A stretch of DNA of 64,000 bases from Streptomyces sp. M41(2017) (GCF_002078175.1 NZ_MWFK01000001.1:4154001-4218000), one strand, 5' to 3'; shown: positions 7,689 to 16,258, counted from the stretch's first letter. The notes: a model not told the origin generated them from the sequence alone. Translations and numbers: made by a program.

Positions 7689-8963
7689 ATGCCCACACGC
7701 ACTCCGTTCCTTGAAGCCGACCTCCCCCTCGATCCGGTCGATCCGGCCGGACCGACCCAACTCGACCTGGCGGAGACGCTGTTGTCGCTCCTCCGTGACA
7801 CCGCAACCGAGCCGCGCCCCGACACACAGCTGGAGGCCCTCACTCTCTCCGTCGCCGCCGACCTGCCCGTCCTGCTGTGGGGCGAGCCGGGGATCGGCAA
7901 GACCGCTGCGCTGACCCAACTGGCCGAAACCCTCGACCTGCCGCTGACCACCGTGATCGCCAGCGTCCACGAACCGTCGGACTTCTCGGGGCTGCCCGTC
8001 CTCGGCGACGACCCCGTCGAACAGGGCGTTCCGATGGCCCCGCCGGACTGGGCGGTCCGTCTCGTGCGGGCGGGCCGCGGGCTGCTCTTCCTCGACGAAC
8101 TGTCCACCGCACCCCCCGCCGTCCAGGCCGCCCTGCTCCGGCTGGTCCTGGAGCGGCGGATCGGTGCACTCCAACTGCCTCCCGGCGTACGGATCGTAGC
8201 CGCGGCCAACCCGCGCTCCTCGGCCGCAGACGGCTGGGAGCTGAGCCCTCCGCTGGCCAACCGGTTCGTCCACCTCCAGTGGATCCACGACCACGAGGTC
8301 GTCGTCCGGGGCCTCGGCGGCACCTGGCCCCGGGCGACCCTGCCGAGCCTGGACCCGCGGAGGCTGCGCGAGGCCGTGGTCTTCGCCCGCCGTGCGGTGT
8401 GCGCTCTGCTCGCCGCCCGCCCCGGCCTCGTCCACCGGCTGCCGAGCGGCGAGACCCGGCGCGGCGGTGCCTGGCCCTCACCGCGAAGCTGGGAGATGAC
8501 CCTGCGCCTGATCGCCTTCGCGACCGCCGCCGGCTCCTCCCGCGAGGTGCTGTCCCTGCTCGTCCGGGGGACCGTGGGGGACGGACCGGGTTTGGAACTC
8601 CTCGCCAGTCTGGACCGGTTGGACCTGCCCGACCCGGAGACCCTGCTCGCCGACCCGGAGAGTGCCGAACTCCCCGAACGGGGTGATCTGCGCCAGGCCG
8701 TCCTCGACGGGGTGGTCGCCGCGGTCCGGGAACGTCCGGACAAGGCCCGCTGGGACGCCGCGTGGGCCGTGCTCGTCCGGGCGCTCGACACGGGCGCACC
8801 CGACCTCGTGGTCGTCCCCGCGACCACACTCGCCACCCTGCGCGAACAGGACTGGGACGTGCCCGCCTCCATCGAGCGGCTCGCCGGAGCGGTGACCCTG
8901 TCCCGGCGCGCGGACGACGCGGCGGCCCGCGTCGCGTCCGGCCCCGGAGCGGTACGCCGATGA
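7689..8963 (+). CDS. MoxR-type AAA+ ATPase
   Basis: 424 aa, ATG with GAGGTGATC upstream. The AAA+ core is intact: Walker A GEPGIGKT (residues 65-72), Walker B LLFLDE (132-137), the sensor-1 Asn in AAANP (174), and the MoxR-like SDFSGLPV loop. The rest is helical with no recognised partner domain. MoxR ATPases work as chaperones that remodel or load cofactors into partner proteins, usually ones with a VWA domain. The downstream gene, which overlaps by ATGA, encodes exactly such a protein, so the two very likely act together in the cytoplasm. The client is unknown. Confidence 0.92.
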   Translation: MPTRTPFLEADLPLDPVDPAGPTQLDLAETLLSLLRDTATEPRPDTQLEALTLSVAADLPVLLWGEPGIGKTAALTQLAETLDLPLTTVIASVHEPSDFSGLPVLGDDPVEQGVPMAPPDWAVRLVRAGRGLLFLDELSTAPPAVQAALLRLVLERRIGALQLPPGVRIVAAANPRSSAADGWELSPPLANRFVHLQWIHDHEVVVRGLGGTWPRATLPSLDPRRLREAVVFARRAVCALLAARPGLVHRLPSGETRRGGAWPSPRSWEMTLRLIAFATAAGSSREVLSLLVRGTVGDGPGLELLASLDRLDLPDPETLLADPESAELPERGDLRQAVLDGVVAAVRERPDKARWDAAWAVLVRALDTGAPDLVVVPATTLATLREQDWDVPASIERLAGAVTLSRRADDAAARVASGPGAVRR

Positions 8964-10228
8964 CGACACCCGACCCGCAGGGCGCAGCCCTGGACCTCGA
9001 CAAGCTGTTCGCCGCCCGTCTGCACGCGGCCCGGGCACGTCCCTACCTTGCGACGGCCCTGTTCGCCCTGCACGCCGTCGCGTCGCGGCAGGTTCCCACG
9101 ATGGCCGTCGACCGGTACTGGCGGTGCTATGTCTCGCCGGGCTTCGTGGACCGCACTCCCGTCGAGGACCTCGCCGGGGTCTGGGTGCACGAGGTGTCCC
9201 ACTTGCTGCGCGACCACCACGGCCGCAGCGACCGCGTGGCCCGAGCCCGCGGCCTGACAGGCCCGGCGGAGCGGCTGCGGATGAACATCGCCGCGGACTG
9301 CGAGATCAACGACGACGCGTTCGGTGACGGCCTTGTCCGGCCCGAGGGCGCCGTCACACCCCAGTTCCTGCACCTGCCGCCGGGCGAGCTGATGGAGGAG
9401 TACCTGACCCTGTTCCGGCTCGGGCCGCGCACCCAGAGCCTGGCCTGGCTGGACTGCGGCAGCGGCGCCGACGGACGCGAACGGGACTGGGACCTCGGGC
9501 CGGACGGTGCGCACGGGCTCAGCGCGCAGGAACGCGACGCCGTCCGTTTCCGGGTGGCCCAGGGCATCAACGCCCGCCCCGGCCACGCTTCCCGAGGCTG
9601 GAAACGGTGGGCGGAGGAGGCCTTCCATCCGCCGCAGCCCTGGCGGGAGCTGCTGGGCGCGGCCGTCCGGTCCGCCGCCTCCGGGCCGGGCGCGGGCGAG
9701 GACTACACGTACGGGCGCCCGTCGCGGCGCGCCTCCTGCCTGCCCGGCCTCGTGCTGCCGAGCCTGCGTCGCAGACCGCCGCGGGTCTTCGTGGTCATCG
9801 ACACCTCCGGCTCGGTCAGCGACGCGGAACTGGGCAGCGCTCTCCTGGAGGTGTCCGCCATCTCCCGCGCGGTGGGCGGCCGTCGGGACCTCGTGACGGT
9901 GGCCGCCTGCGACGCGGCCGCCCGGGTCGCCCACCCCCTGTGCCGAGCCGAGGGGATCACGCTGACGGGCGGCGGGGGCACCGACCTGCGCTCCGGGTTC
10001 GCCGCCGCGCTCCGGGCCACGCCCCGCCCCGACGTCGTCGTGGTCCTGACGGACGGGCAGACCCCGTGGCCGGACGAGCGGCCCCCGTACCGGACGGTCG
10101 TGGGCCGCTTCTCCCGGCAGGGGGGAGAAGGCTCCTGGGACGAGGACGACCCCTACTATGTGCCGGACACGCCGCCGGCCTGGGCGCGGGTGGTCGAGAT
10201 CGGCGCGACGGCGGGGACGGGCAGGTGA
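8960..10228 (+). CDS. DUF2201-type putative metallopeptidase with VWA-like domain
   Basis: 422 aa; ATG 8960 overlaps the ATPase stop (ATGA). The N-terminal half carries the zinc-metallopeptidase motif HEVSH (residues 77-81) and the downstream AADCEIND (111-118) typical of DUF2201 proteins. The C-terminal half is a von Willebrand A-like fold with an intact MIDAS motif D281-T-S283-G-S285 and a later VVVVLTDGQTPWP strand. The pair MoxR + DUF2201 recurs in bacteria; by family logic the ATPase conditions the VWA/metallopeptidase protein. Substrate and role are not known. An unknown 562-aa protein is encoded just upstream on the same strand. After the stop, 10229-10474 has no visible gene. Confidence 0.88.
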   Translation: MTTPDPQGAALDLDKLFAARLHAARARPYLATALFALHAVASRQVPTMAVDRYWRCYVSPGFVDRTPVEDLAGVWVHEVSHLLRDHHGRSDRVARARGLTGPAERLRMNIAADCEINDDAFGDGLVRPEGAVTPQFLHLPPGELMEEYLTLFRLGPRTQSLAWLDCGSGADGRERDWDLGPDGAHGLSAQERDAVRFRVAQGINARPGHASRGWKRWAEEAFHPPQPWRELLGAAVRSAASGPGAGEDYTYGRPSRRASCLPGLVLPSLRRRPPRVFVVIDTSGSVSDAELGSALLEVSAISRAVGGRRDLVTVAACDAAARVAHPLCRAEGITLTGGGGTDLRSGFAAALRATPRPDVVVVLTDGQTPWPDERPPYRTVVGRFSRQGGEGSWDEDDPYYVPDTPPAWARVVEIGATAGTGR

Positions 10229-10474
10229 GGACGGGGAAGGCGGCGGCGCCCCGGCCCGCGGGGTCGATCGGGCGCCCGGCCCGGGACCTTCCCCGGCCCG
10301 CACGGTCGACACCCCTGCCGCCCGGGGAGTTCGCACCTCGGGAACTGCCCGGCCCCGGGCCCGCTCGGCGTCCTGCCCGAGCGACTGGGACCCCTCGCTA
10401 CCGGTGGCCCCCTTCGGCCGCCACCCACGGTCGACCGCGGCACCCCCGGCCCGGAGCCGACCCCCACGTCACCC

Positions 10475-11254
10475 TCACACGCTGTACCCCCCGTCCACCC
10501 CCAGCGCCTGCCCGGTGATGAAACCCGCGCGGTCCGAGGCCAGGAAGGCGACCGCTTCGGCGATGTCCGTGGCGGAGCCGAAGCGGCGCAGGGGGATGTT
10601 GCCGCGGGCGATCTGCAGCGCGGTGTCGTCGAGTTCGCCGGAGCCGATCAGCCGGGCGGCGATGCCGTCGGTCAGCATGCCGGGGGCGACGCAGTTGACG
10701 CGGACGCCGTAACGGCCCTCCTCGGCGGCGAGCGCGCGGGCGACCGCCTCGACCGCCCCCTTCGTGCCCGAGGAGAGTCCGTCGCGGACGGGGAACCGGC
10801 GCGTGGCCACGGTGGTGACCGCGACGACACTGCCCCGGCTCTCCCGCAGCAGGGGCAGCGCCGGGTGCACGAGATTGAAGAACGCACCCGCCTCCGCGTC
10901 GAGTTGAGTCCGGTACTCACTCGGCGCGACCCGGCTCAGATGCACCATCGGAACGTGCGGCCCCGCCGCGTGGACGAGGCTGTGCAGACCGCCGAACGTG
11001 GCGGCGGTCCCGGACACGGCGTCGGCCACCGCCCGCTCGTCCGTCAGGTCGAGCCGCAGCGAGCGGATCCGGCGCCCGAGTCCGCCGAGTTCCTCCGTGA
11101 GCGCGTCCGCCGCGGCCCGGTTGGAGCGGTACGTGAACACCACGTCGCTGCCCCGCTCGGCGAGCGTCCGTACGACCGCCGAGCCGATGCCCCCGGTGCC
11201 GCCCGCGACCAGCGCGACACCCTCACGCTGCGAGAAATCCGACGTGCCGGTCAT
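10475..11254 (-). CDS. SDR-family protein lacking the catalytic tyrosine
   Basis: 259 aa, ATG 11254 (GGGGAG 6 nt upstream; GTG 11257 is also possible). The Rossmann nucleotide site is clear: ALVAGGTGGIGSAVVRTLAE, then LDLTDERAV and a SLVHAAG segment in place of the usual NNAG. The C terminus (RAGFITGQALGVDGGYSV) is FabG-like. At the usual YxxxK active site the sequence reads SSGTK: Lys is kept but Tyr is Ser. The usual catalytic Ser strand reads VVAVTTVATR, with Thr. The protein therefore probably binds NAD(P) but may not be a normal reductase. It is monocistronic and divergent from the SepF paralog. Confidence 0.88.
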   Translation of the reverse strand: MTGTSDFSQREGVALVAGGTGGIGSAVVRTLAERGSDVVFTYRSNRAAADALTEELGGLGRRIRSLRLDLTDERAVADAVSGTAATFGGLHSLVHAAGPHVPMVHLSRVAPSEYRTQLDAEAGAFFNLVHPALPLLRESRGSVVAVTTVATRRFPVRDGLSSGTKGAVEAVARALAAEEGRYGVRVNCVAPGMLTDGIAARLIGSGELDDTALQIARGNIPLRRFGSATDIAEAVAFLASDRAGFITGQALGVDGGYSV

Positions 11255-11522
11255 CACGGTCTCCCCTGGGTTGGGCGATGTCGACCATCACGGCCCCACT
11301 GCGCCCGGCCCGGTGCCGGGGTCGCCCGTCGGCGAACGGCCCGACGGCGACGGGGTATTCCAGCACGGAGCGTCTCCGGCGAACAGGGGCACGGCACCGG
11401 AAAAACGGGCCGGAGGCACGCGAACCGGGTCGCGGACCGTGTCGCTGTTGGGCCGAACGGGTGACCATGCGTAAGAATTGCCCGGTGCAGACTACGAGTG
11501 CGAGCCAGGACGGGGTGGATCG

Positions 11523-11912
11523 ATGAACAGCCACGACGTCACCGATGAACAGTGGAGAGGGCTCGCCCAGGTCGTTCCGCTGCGTGGCCGGGACGCCTGG
11601 CCCTCCTCGGTCGGCCATCGGTCGATCCCCGAGGCCCCGACGGAGGCGCGGCGCCGCTTCGTGGTCCTGCGGGTCAACGTCTTCGCGGACGCCCGCGACG
11701 TGGCCGAGACCCTCATGGCCGGCATCCCGGTCCTCCTCGACCTGACGGGCGCGGAGAGTGAAGTCGCCAAGCGCGTCCTCGATTTCAGTACGGGTGTGGT
11801 GTTCGGCCTGGCGAGCGGCATGCACCGCGTCGACCGGAACGTGTTCCTGCTGACCCCGCCGGGAACCGAGGTGCGCGGACTGATGGAGGAGGCGGGGGTC
11901 CCCGGGATCTGA
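11523..11912 (+). CDS. sepF: SepF-family cell division protein (paralog)
   Basis: 129 aa, ATG with GGTGG upstream. The whole SepF fold is present: RRFVVLRVNVFADARDVAET, the conserved GIPVLLDLTGAESEVAKRVL, DFSTGVVFGLASGMHRVD and VFLLTPPGTEV. SepF tethers FtsZ to the membrane and arranges the ring. The true dcw-cluster SepF has an N-terminal amphipathic helix and long linker. Here the N terminus (NSHDVTDEQWRGLAQVVPLR) is short and not obviously amphipathic, so this is one of the extra SepF-like proteins of Streptomyces, perhaps tuning sporulation septation. It has no ftsZ neighbourhood. Confidence 0.9.
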   Translation: MNSHDVTDEQWRGLAQVVPLRGRDAWPSSVGHRSIPEAPTEARRRFVVLRVNVFADARDVAETLMAGIPVLLDLTGAESEVAKRVLDFSTGVVFGLASGMHRVDRNVFLLTPPGTEVRGLMEEAGVPGI

Positions 11913-12230
11913 CACCCCCGCGCCGGGCCGGCGGGCGCTGCCCGACGTCATCCGCGATGTCAGCCGCGACGTCGTCCGCAACGGGGGACCGCAACCGACG
12001 CGGTGACCGGACACGGGTGAGCGGGGGGCGGCCATCACGTCGAGGTGACCGGATGCTCCGGCCTCCGCAGGGTTGCTGCCGTGACCATCGTGAACTCGGC
12101 TCCGGGTCGGGCGACCGAGGCCGGTGGCTCCCCTGAACTCGTCCTACGAACCGGTGGATTCGTCCCCCGATCGTAGGAAGGTTACCCAAGTGGAACGGTT
12201 CGTCCGGTGACGGAGGCCTACCGTCCGCAT

Positions 12231-13388
12231 ATGACCCTGTCCACGCCGGAAGCGCCCACCGTGGCGCAGGCGCGCCCCGACCGACCAGGCCTCACCGAAC
12301 TGCGCCTCGCCGCCTTCGCCACCCATCGCCGTGTCCGGTTCCCCCTCGGACCGCTCACCCTCGTCACCGGCCCGAGCGGCAGCGGCAAGACGGCGGTCCT
12401 GCGCGCCTACGAGGCGCTGGCCCGGCTCGGCGGCGGCGCCGAACTCCGGGAGGTGTTCCCGGACCCGGTCGCCTGCGTGCCCGAACTGGCCCTGCCCGAC
12501 GCGCAGCAGCGCCGCGGCTTCCGCATCGGCTGCACGGTGGACGGCCCCGAAGGACCGGTCCGCCTCGACGTCGCCGTCCAGGCCGAACCCGAACTGCGCA
12601 TCGTGGGGGAACGGTTGTCGGCGGGCGGCCGCACCCTGCTGGAGACCGCGCTGCGTGACCCGGGCCGCCCGTCCGTGCAGGCGGCCTGGCACACCGGGGG
12701 ATCGTCCGCCGTGACCCGCGGACCGCTCCCCGACGACCGGCTCGGCACCGCCCTGCTGCCCCTGCGCGTCGCGGGCCGCACCGCGGGCGAGTGCCAGGTC
12801 CTCGCCGCCGCCGAGCAGATGGTGCTCGCGCTGCGCTCCGTCTACGCCTGCGACCCGAACCCGCACACCATGCGCGGCCCCACCCCGCTGGGCTCGGGGC
12901 GCCTCCTGCGGAACTGCGGCAACCTCGCCGACGTGCTCCGGCGCACGCGGTCGGAGTGCGGCCACCGGTACGCCCACCTGGTCACGGCCGTCCGCGCCGG
13001 CTGTGCCGGGACCGTCACCGACGTCCTGGCCGAGGTGGTCGGCGACGGCCGGGTGCAGGGGCTCCTCGACCGAGGCGACGGCTCCCGTACGCCACTGGGG
13101 CTGCTCGGCGACGGCGAGTTGCGGTATCTCGCGCTGGCCCTCGTCCTGCTCACCGGGCCCGGGGTGCTGGAGGTCGATCCGGCGGGCGAGGTGCCGGCCG
13201 CGTTCCAGTCGCTGACGGTGCTCGCCGACGGCCTCGACCGCGGGCTGGACGCACGGCAGACCGGTGAACTGGTCCGGCTGGCCCAGCGCATGTGCGAGCG
13301 GGGCCACATCCGGCTGGTGGCCGCACTGAGCGACGGCGCACCGGCGTTCGGCGCGGCCGGCGCGACGGTGGTAGACCTGACGCCGTGA
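12231..13388 (+). CDS. AAA-family (RecF/SMC-like) ATPase, function unknown
   Basis: 385 aa from ATG 12231; an in-frame GTG at 12207 is an alternative and neither has an ideal ribosome binding site. The N terminus shows the pattern of the AAA_21/AAA_15 ABC-ATPase group: LTELRLAAFATHRRVRFPLG, then Walker A GPSGSGKT. Near the C terminus are an ABC-like signature region (LLGDGELRYLALALVLLTGP) and a Walker-B-like strand (GVLEVDPA), in which the acidic pair is replaced by E-V-D. Such proteins are often nuclease partners or stand-alone phage-response ATPases. Here the only partner is the overlapping MazG-like gene. Confidence 0.8.
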   Translation: MTLSTPEAPTVAQARPDRPGLTELRLAAFATHRRVRFPLGPLTLVTGPSGSGKTAVLRAYEALARLGGGAELREVFPDPVACVPELALPDAQQRRGFRIGCTVDGPEGPVRLDVAVQAEPELRIVGERLSAGGRTLLETALRDPGRPSVQAAWHTGGSSAVTRGPLPDDRLGTALLPLRVAGRTAGECQVLAAAEQMVLALRSVYACDPNPHTMRGPTPLGSGRLLRNCGNLADVLRRTRSECGHRYAHLVTAVRAGCAGTVTDVLAEVVGDGRVQGLLDRGDGSRTPLGLLGDGELRYLALALVLLTGPGVLEVDPAGEVPAAFQSLTVLADGLDRGLDARQTGELVRLAQRMCERGHIRLVAALSDGAPAFGAAGATVVDLTP

Positions 13389-13717
13389 GCGAACTGGACG
13401 TGGCGACACTGCAACGCAGGCTGGCCGACTTCGCGGCCGCCCGGAACTGGCAGCCTTATCACACCCCGAAGAACCTGGTCTCCGCGCTGAGCGTGGAGGT
13501 CTCCGAACTCGCGGAGATCTTCCAGTGGTTGACCCCGGAGGAGTCGGCCCAGGTCATGGAGGACGCGGACCGCGCCCACCGCGTCCGTGACGAGGTGGCC
13601 GACGTCCTCGCCTATCTGCTGCAGTTCTGCGAGGTGCTGGGCGTCGACCCGCTCGCCGCGCTCGACGCGAAGATCGACCGCAACGAGACGCGGTTCCCGG
13701 CGCCCGGCGGCTCCTGA
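13385..13717 (+). CDS. MazG-like nucleotide pyrophosphohydrolase
   Basis: 110 aa; GTG 13385 overlaps the previous stop (GTGA), so it is coupled to the AAA ATPase. The MazG fold has its metal-binding acidic pairs: EVSELAEIFQW in helix 1 and DEVADVLAYLLQFCEVLG in helix 3, plus the NLVSALSVE entry typical of the RS21-C6/dCTPase subgroup. The family hydrolyses (d)NTPs to NMP and pyrophosphate, cleaning non-canonical nucleotides. Pairing with an ATPase is unusual and hints at a shared nucleotide-related task; this is inference. Confidence 0.9.
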   Translation: MSELDVATLQRRLADFAAARNWQPYHTPKNLVSALSVEVSELAEIFQWLTPEESAQVMEDADRAHRVRDEVADVLAYLLQFCEVLGVDPLAALDAKIDRNETRFPAPGGS

Positions 13718-13845
13718 GGGGAGCGGAAGTCACCCGCACGATCACCGGGACGTAGCGACGTCACTCTCCGGAGTCGTTCAGTCGTCAACTCTCAACTCCG
13801 TGTCCACAGATTTCGGGCTTCCTCTGGCTTTTCGTCTCAAGGGAC

Positions 13846-13863
13846 TTCACTCTGGGTAGTGAA
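13846..13863. promoter_or_regulatory. Inverted repeat before the TTA-containing gene
   Basis: TTCACT-ctgggt-AGTGAA (13846-13863) is a perfect 6-bp inverted repeat in a relatively AT-rich stretch 55 bp upstream of the DUF6099-like start. It could be an operator of a developmental regulator; no regulator is assigned. Confidence 0.4.
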
Positions 13864-13917
13864 CCAGTGAGTTCGGGCGGACGCGTGCGAGCGCGTCGCG
13901 ACAGACGGGGGCAGCGC

Positions 13918-14397
13918 ATGGAAGCGGTGCGGCTCATCGTGACGAGCAGACGTGCCCTGGCGGAGAGCGGGGACACCCCGGAGGTGATGGCCGAGGCGTG
14001 GCAGGCGCATTCCCTGGCGCAGGCGATCGGCAGCCGTTTCGCGGTCTCCGGTCCGCCTGAACTCCGGGGCGAGGCCCTGGGTTTGACGGAGCTGGCGGGC
14101 CGTGGCTGCGGAGTGCTGGGCGCTCCCGCGCTCGGCGTCGGCGCCTTACGTGCCGCCCAGCTCACCGAGTTGGGCGATCCGCGGGAGACGCTCCTGTGCC
14201 TCGGCAGTCTCCTGGGCGAGGTCGGCATGGCCCTGGTCGGCGTCGCCTGTGCGGCGGACGACGAGGGGAGGTACTGGCAGTGCATGGAGGCGATCGACGC
14301 GGCGGACGAGTCCCGGGACCGCGTCCTGGAGATGCTCAGGCGCCTCGCGGTGCGGGACGAGAAGCGCGTGGTGGAGCGGGGTTCGGCCATGGGGTAG
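13918..14397 (+). CDS. DUF6099-like protein carrying a TTA codon
   Basis: 159 aa from ATG 13918 (GGGGGCAG upstream). The helical sequence starts MEAVRLIVTSRRALAESG and continues EVMAEAWQAHSLAQAIGS, matching my memory of the Streptomyces DUF6099 family; the function is unknown. Codon 77 (14146-14148) is TTA, the only TTA codon I found in any called gene here. In Streptomyces TTA is read only by the bldA tRNA, so full translation should be limited to development or late growth. It is monocistronic, and its promoter region holds an inverted repeat. Confidence 0.75.
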   Translation: MEAVRLIVTSRRALAESGDTPEVMAEAWQAHSLAQAIGSRFAVSGPPELRGEALGLTELAGRGCGVLGAPALGVGALRAAQLTELGDPRETLLCLGSLLGEVGMALVGVACAADDEGRYWQCMEAIDAADESRDRVLEMLRRLAVRDEKRVVERGSAMG

Positions 14398-14548
14398 GCA
14401 TGCGGCCCGTCCGGGCCCGTGCACCCCGCGGCCGGCGACCGGAGGACGCGAGCGAGGATGCGCGGGGCTTGGAGAGGCCGGGACGCGGGGCGGAGGACGC
14501 CGGGACCGGACGAGGGCGCGGCGACGGAGAGGCCGGGAGGCCCGGTCG

Positions 14549-14713
14549 TCAGGCGCTCTCGGGTTCGGGCGTCCGCGCGGGCCGTGGCGCGGACAGGTCC
14601 GCGTCCAGGCGGGAGAGATCCGCGTTCAGCGCCGCCATCAGCTCCTCCATCTGCTGGAGCAGCCCCTTCGGCTGGGCGGACGGGCCCTGTGGGGGCACGG
14701 TTTCCTGGGTCAC
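14549..14713 (-). CDS. Small acidic helical protein, 54 aa, unknown
   Basis: GTG 14713 start with GAGGAGG about 7 nt upstream, a very strong site for such a small gene. The sequence has a Pro/Gln N terminus, one amphipathic helix (LLQQMEELMAALNADLSRLD) that could form a coiled coil, and a Pro/Ala tail ending TPEPESA. Similar small proteins occur across Streptomyces without assigned role. A longer frame upstream to 14821 lacks a start site. It may dimerise or bind a larger partner. Confidence 0.65.
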   Translation of the reverse strand: MTQETVPPQGPSAQPKGLLQQMEELMAALNADLSRLDADLSAPRPARTPEPESA

Positions 14714-15070
14714 GACGGCCTCCTCGGCCCCCGCGACGGAGGGCCACTGACGAGGGTGACGCCCCGGCGACCGCCGGCGACGGGTGCCGGGCGGTCCGGC
14801 TCCGCCCGAGCCAACGATCACCGTCGACCCGGGTCACTGGCGTGGCCGCGCACCGCACCCGGGATGACGGATTTTCACCCGCCCGTGGACGCAAGTGCCG
14901 TCGTGGCGGCCGCGAACGACCGCTCGGCCGACCGGGATCGACCCGATCCGTGGCGGCTCCCGCGGAGTCGGCCGGCTGTCGGCCGGACCGCCGCGGGTCC
15001 GGCCGGAGCGGGGCGCGTGCCGCTCGACGGCCGGACCGTGCGGCGCGACGGGCGGGGTCGGGCGAGCCGG
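14714..15070. other. 357-bp gap without a recognised gene
   Basis: The gap lies between two minus-strand genes and should hold the promoter of the 54-aa gene near 14714-14830 and the 3' end of the LLM transcript. GC-rich, with no clear hairpin, repeat or RNA seen. Confidence 0.5.
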
Positions 15071-15994
15071 TCAGTCCAGCGCCGGCATCACCTCGGCCGC
15101 GATCAACTCCAGCTGGTCCAGGTCGTCGAGGTCGAGGATCTGGAGGTACATCCGCTGCGCACCCACCGCCTGGTACTGGGCGATCCGCTCGACCACCTCG
15201 GCGGGCGATCCCGCGAGACCGTTCGCCTTCAGCTCGTCGACGTCACGGCCGATCGCGTCGGCTCGCCGCTTCACCTCACTGTCGGTGCGCCCGACACACG
15301 CCACGAGGGCGTTGGAGTAGACGAGTTCGTCGGCCTTGCGTCCGGCCTGCTGCACCGCCGCCCGCACCCGGCCGAACTGCTGCTCCGAGTCCGCCACGGA
15401 GGCGAACGGGATGTTGAACTCGTCGGCGTAGCGCGCGGCCAGGGCCGGGGTGCGCTTGGCTCCGTGACCGCCGATCAGTACGGGCACCTTCGACTGCGCG
15501 GGCTTGGGCAGCGCGGGCGAGTCCTTCAGCTGGTAGTACGTGCCGTCGAAGCTGAACCGCTCGCCGACGGGCGTGCCCCACAGTCCGGTGACGACGGCGA
15601 GTTGCTCCTCCAGCCGGCCGAACTTCTCCTTCGGGAAGGGGATTCCGTAGGCGGCGTGCTCGGCCTCGTACCAGCCGGCTCCCAGACCCAGCTCCACCCG
15701 GCCGCCCGACATCTGGTCGACCTGGGCGACCTGGATGGCGAGGACGCCGGGAAGGCGGAAGGTGCCCGCGGTCATCAGGGTGCCCAGCCGGATGCTGCTC
15801 GTCTCGCGGGCGATGCCGGCCAGGGTGATCCAGGCATCCGTGGGGCCGGGAAGGCCGTCGGCGGAGCCCATGTGCAGATAGTGGTCGGAGCGGAAGAAGG
15901 CGTCGTAGTGAAGGTCTTCGGCGGCCTTGGCCACGCGAAGCAGCGTGTCGTAGGTCGCGCCCTGCTGCGGTTCTGTGAAGACTCGAAGATCCAT
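15071..15994 (-). CDS. LLM-class F420-dependent oxidoreductase
   Basis: 307 aa, ATG 15994 (MDLRVFTEPQQGATYDTLLR). The luciferase-like barrel is complete: DAFFRSDHYLHMGSADGLPG, IRLGTLMTAGTFRLPGVLAI, the signature GGRVELGLGAGWYEAEHAAY, and KVPVLIGGHGAKRTPALAAR near the F420/FMN site. It fits the actinobacterial F420-dependent subgroup best; the substrate is unknown. It is divergent from the epoxide hydrolase gene across a 264-bp region with an inverted repeat and a direct repeat, so the two may be co-regulated. Confidence 0.88.
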   Translation of the reverse strand: MDLRVFTEPQQGATYDTLLRVAKAAEDLHYDAFFRSDHYLHMGSADGLPGPTDAWITLAGIARETSSIRLGTLMTAGTFRLPGVLAIQVAQVDQMSGGRVELGLGAGWYEAEHAAYGIPFPKEKFGRLEEQLAVVTGLWGTPVGERFSFDGTYYQLKDSPALPKPAQSKVPVLIGGHGAKRTPALAARYADEFNIPFASVADSEQQFGRVRAAVQQAGRKADELVYSNALVACVGRTDSEVKRRADAIGRDVDELKANGLAGSPAEVVERIAQYQAVGAQRMYLQILDLDDLDQLELIAAEVMPALD

Positions 15995-16063
15995 GTATCC
16001 ATCATGCACCGGTCACGTCAGGCGTCCCCCGTCGAACCGCTGTGCCCGCCCGCCCCGATCCTC

Positions 16064-16131
16064 TCGTCCCGACAGTGCCGGTCGTCCCGACAGTCCGATC
16101 GCCCCCGTCGCTCTGTTTGCCGAAGCGGCAA
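16064..16131. promoter_or_regulatory. Candidate operators between LLM oxidoreductase and epoxide hydrolase
   Basis: Direct repeats TCGTCCCGACAGT at 16064-16076 and 16082-16094 (18 bp apart) precede a perfect inverted repeat TTGCCG-aag-CGGCAA at 16117-16131. Both lie in the divergent intergenic region. No regulator gene is adjacent. Confidence 0.4.
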
Positions 16132-16258
16132 CATCGCTCGCGACGGCGGGGGCGTTCCACCAGGATCGGAAGCGATCTTGGCGCACCGACCCCGTACCCG
16201 GCACGCGGCACCGTGCCCCCGCGCCGGTGCCGGCCGGACCGAGGCCCGTGGAGGACTC

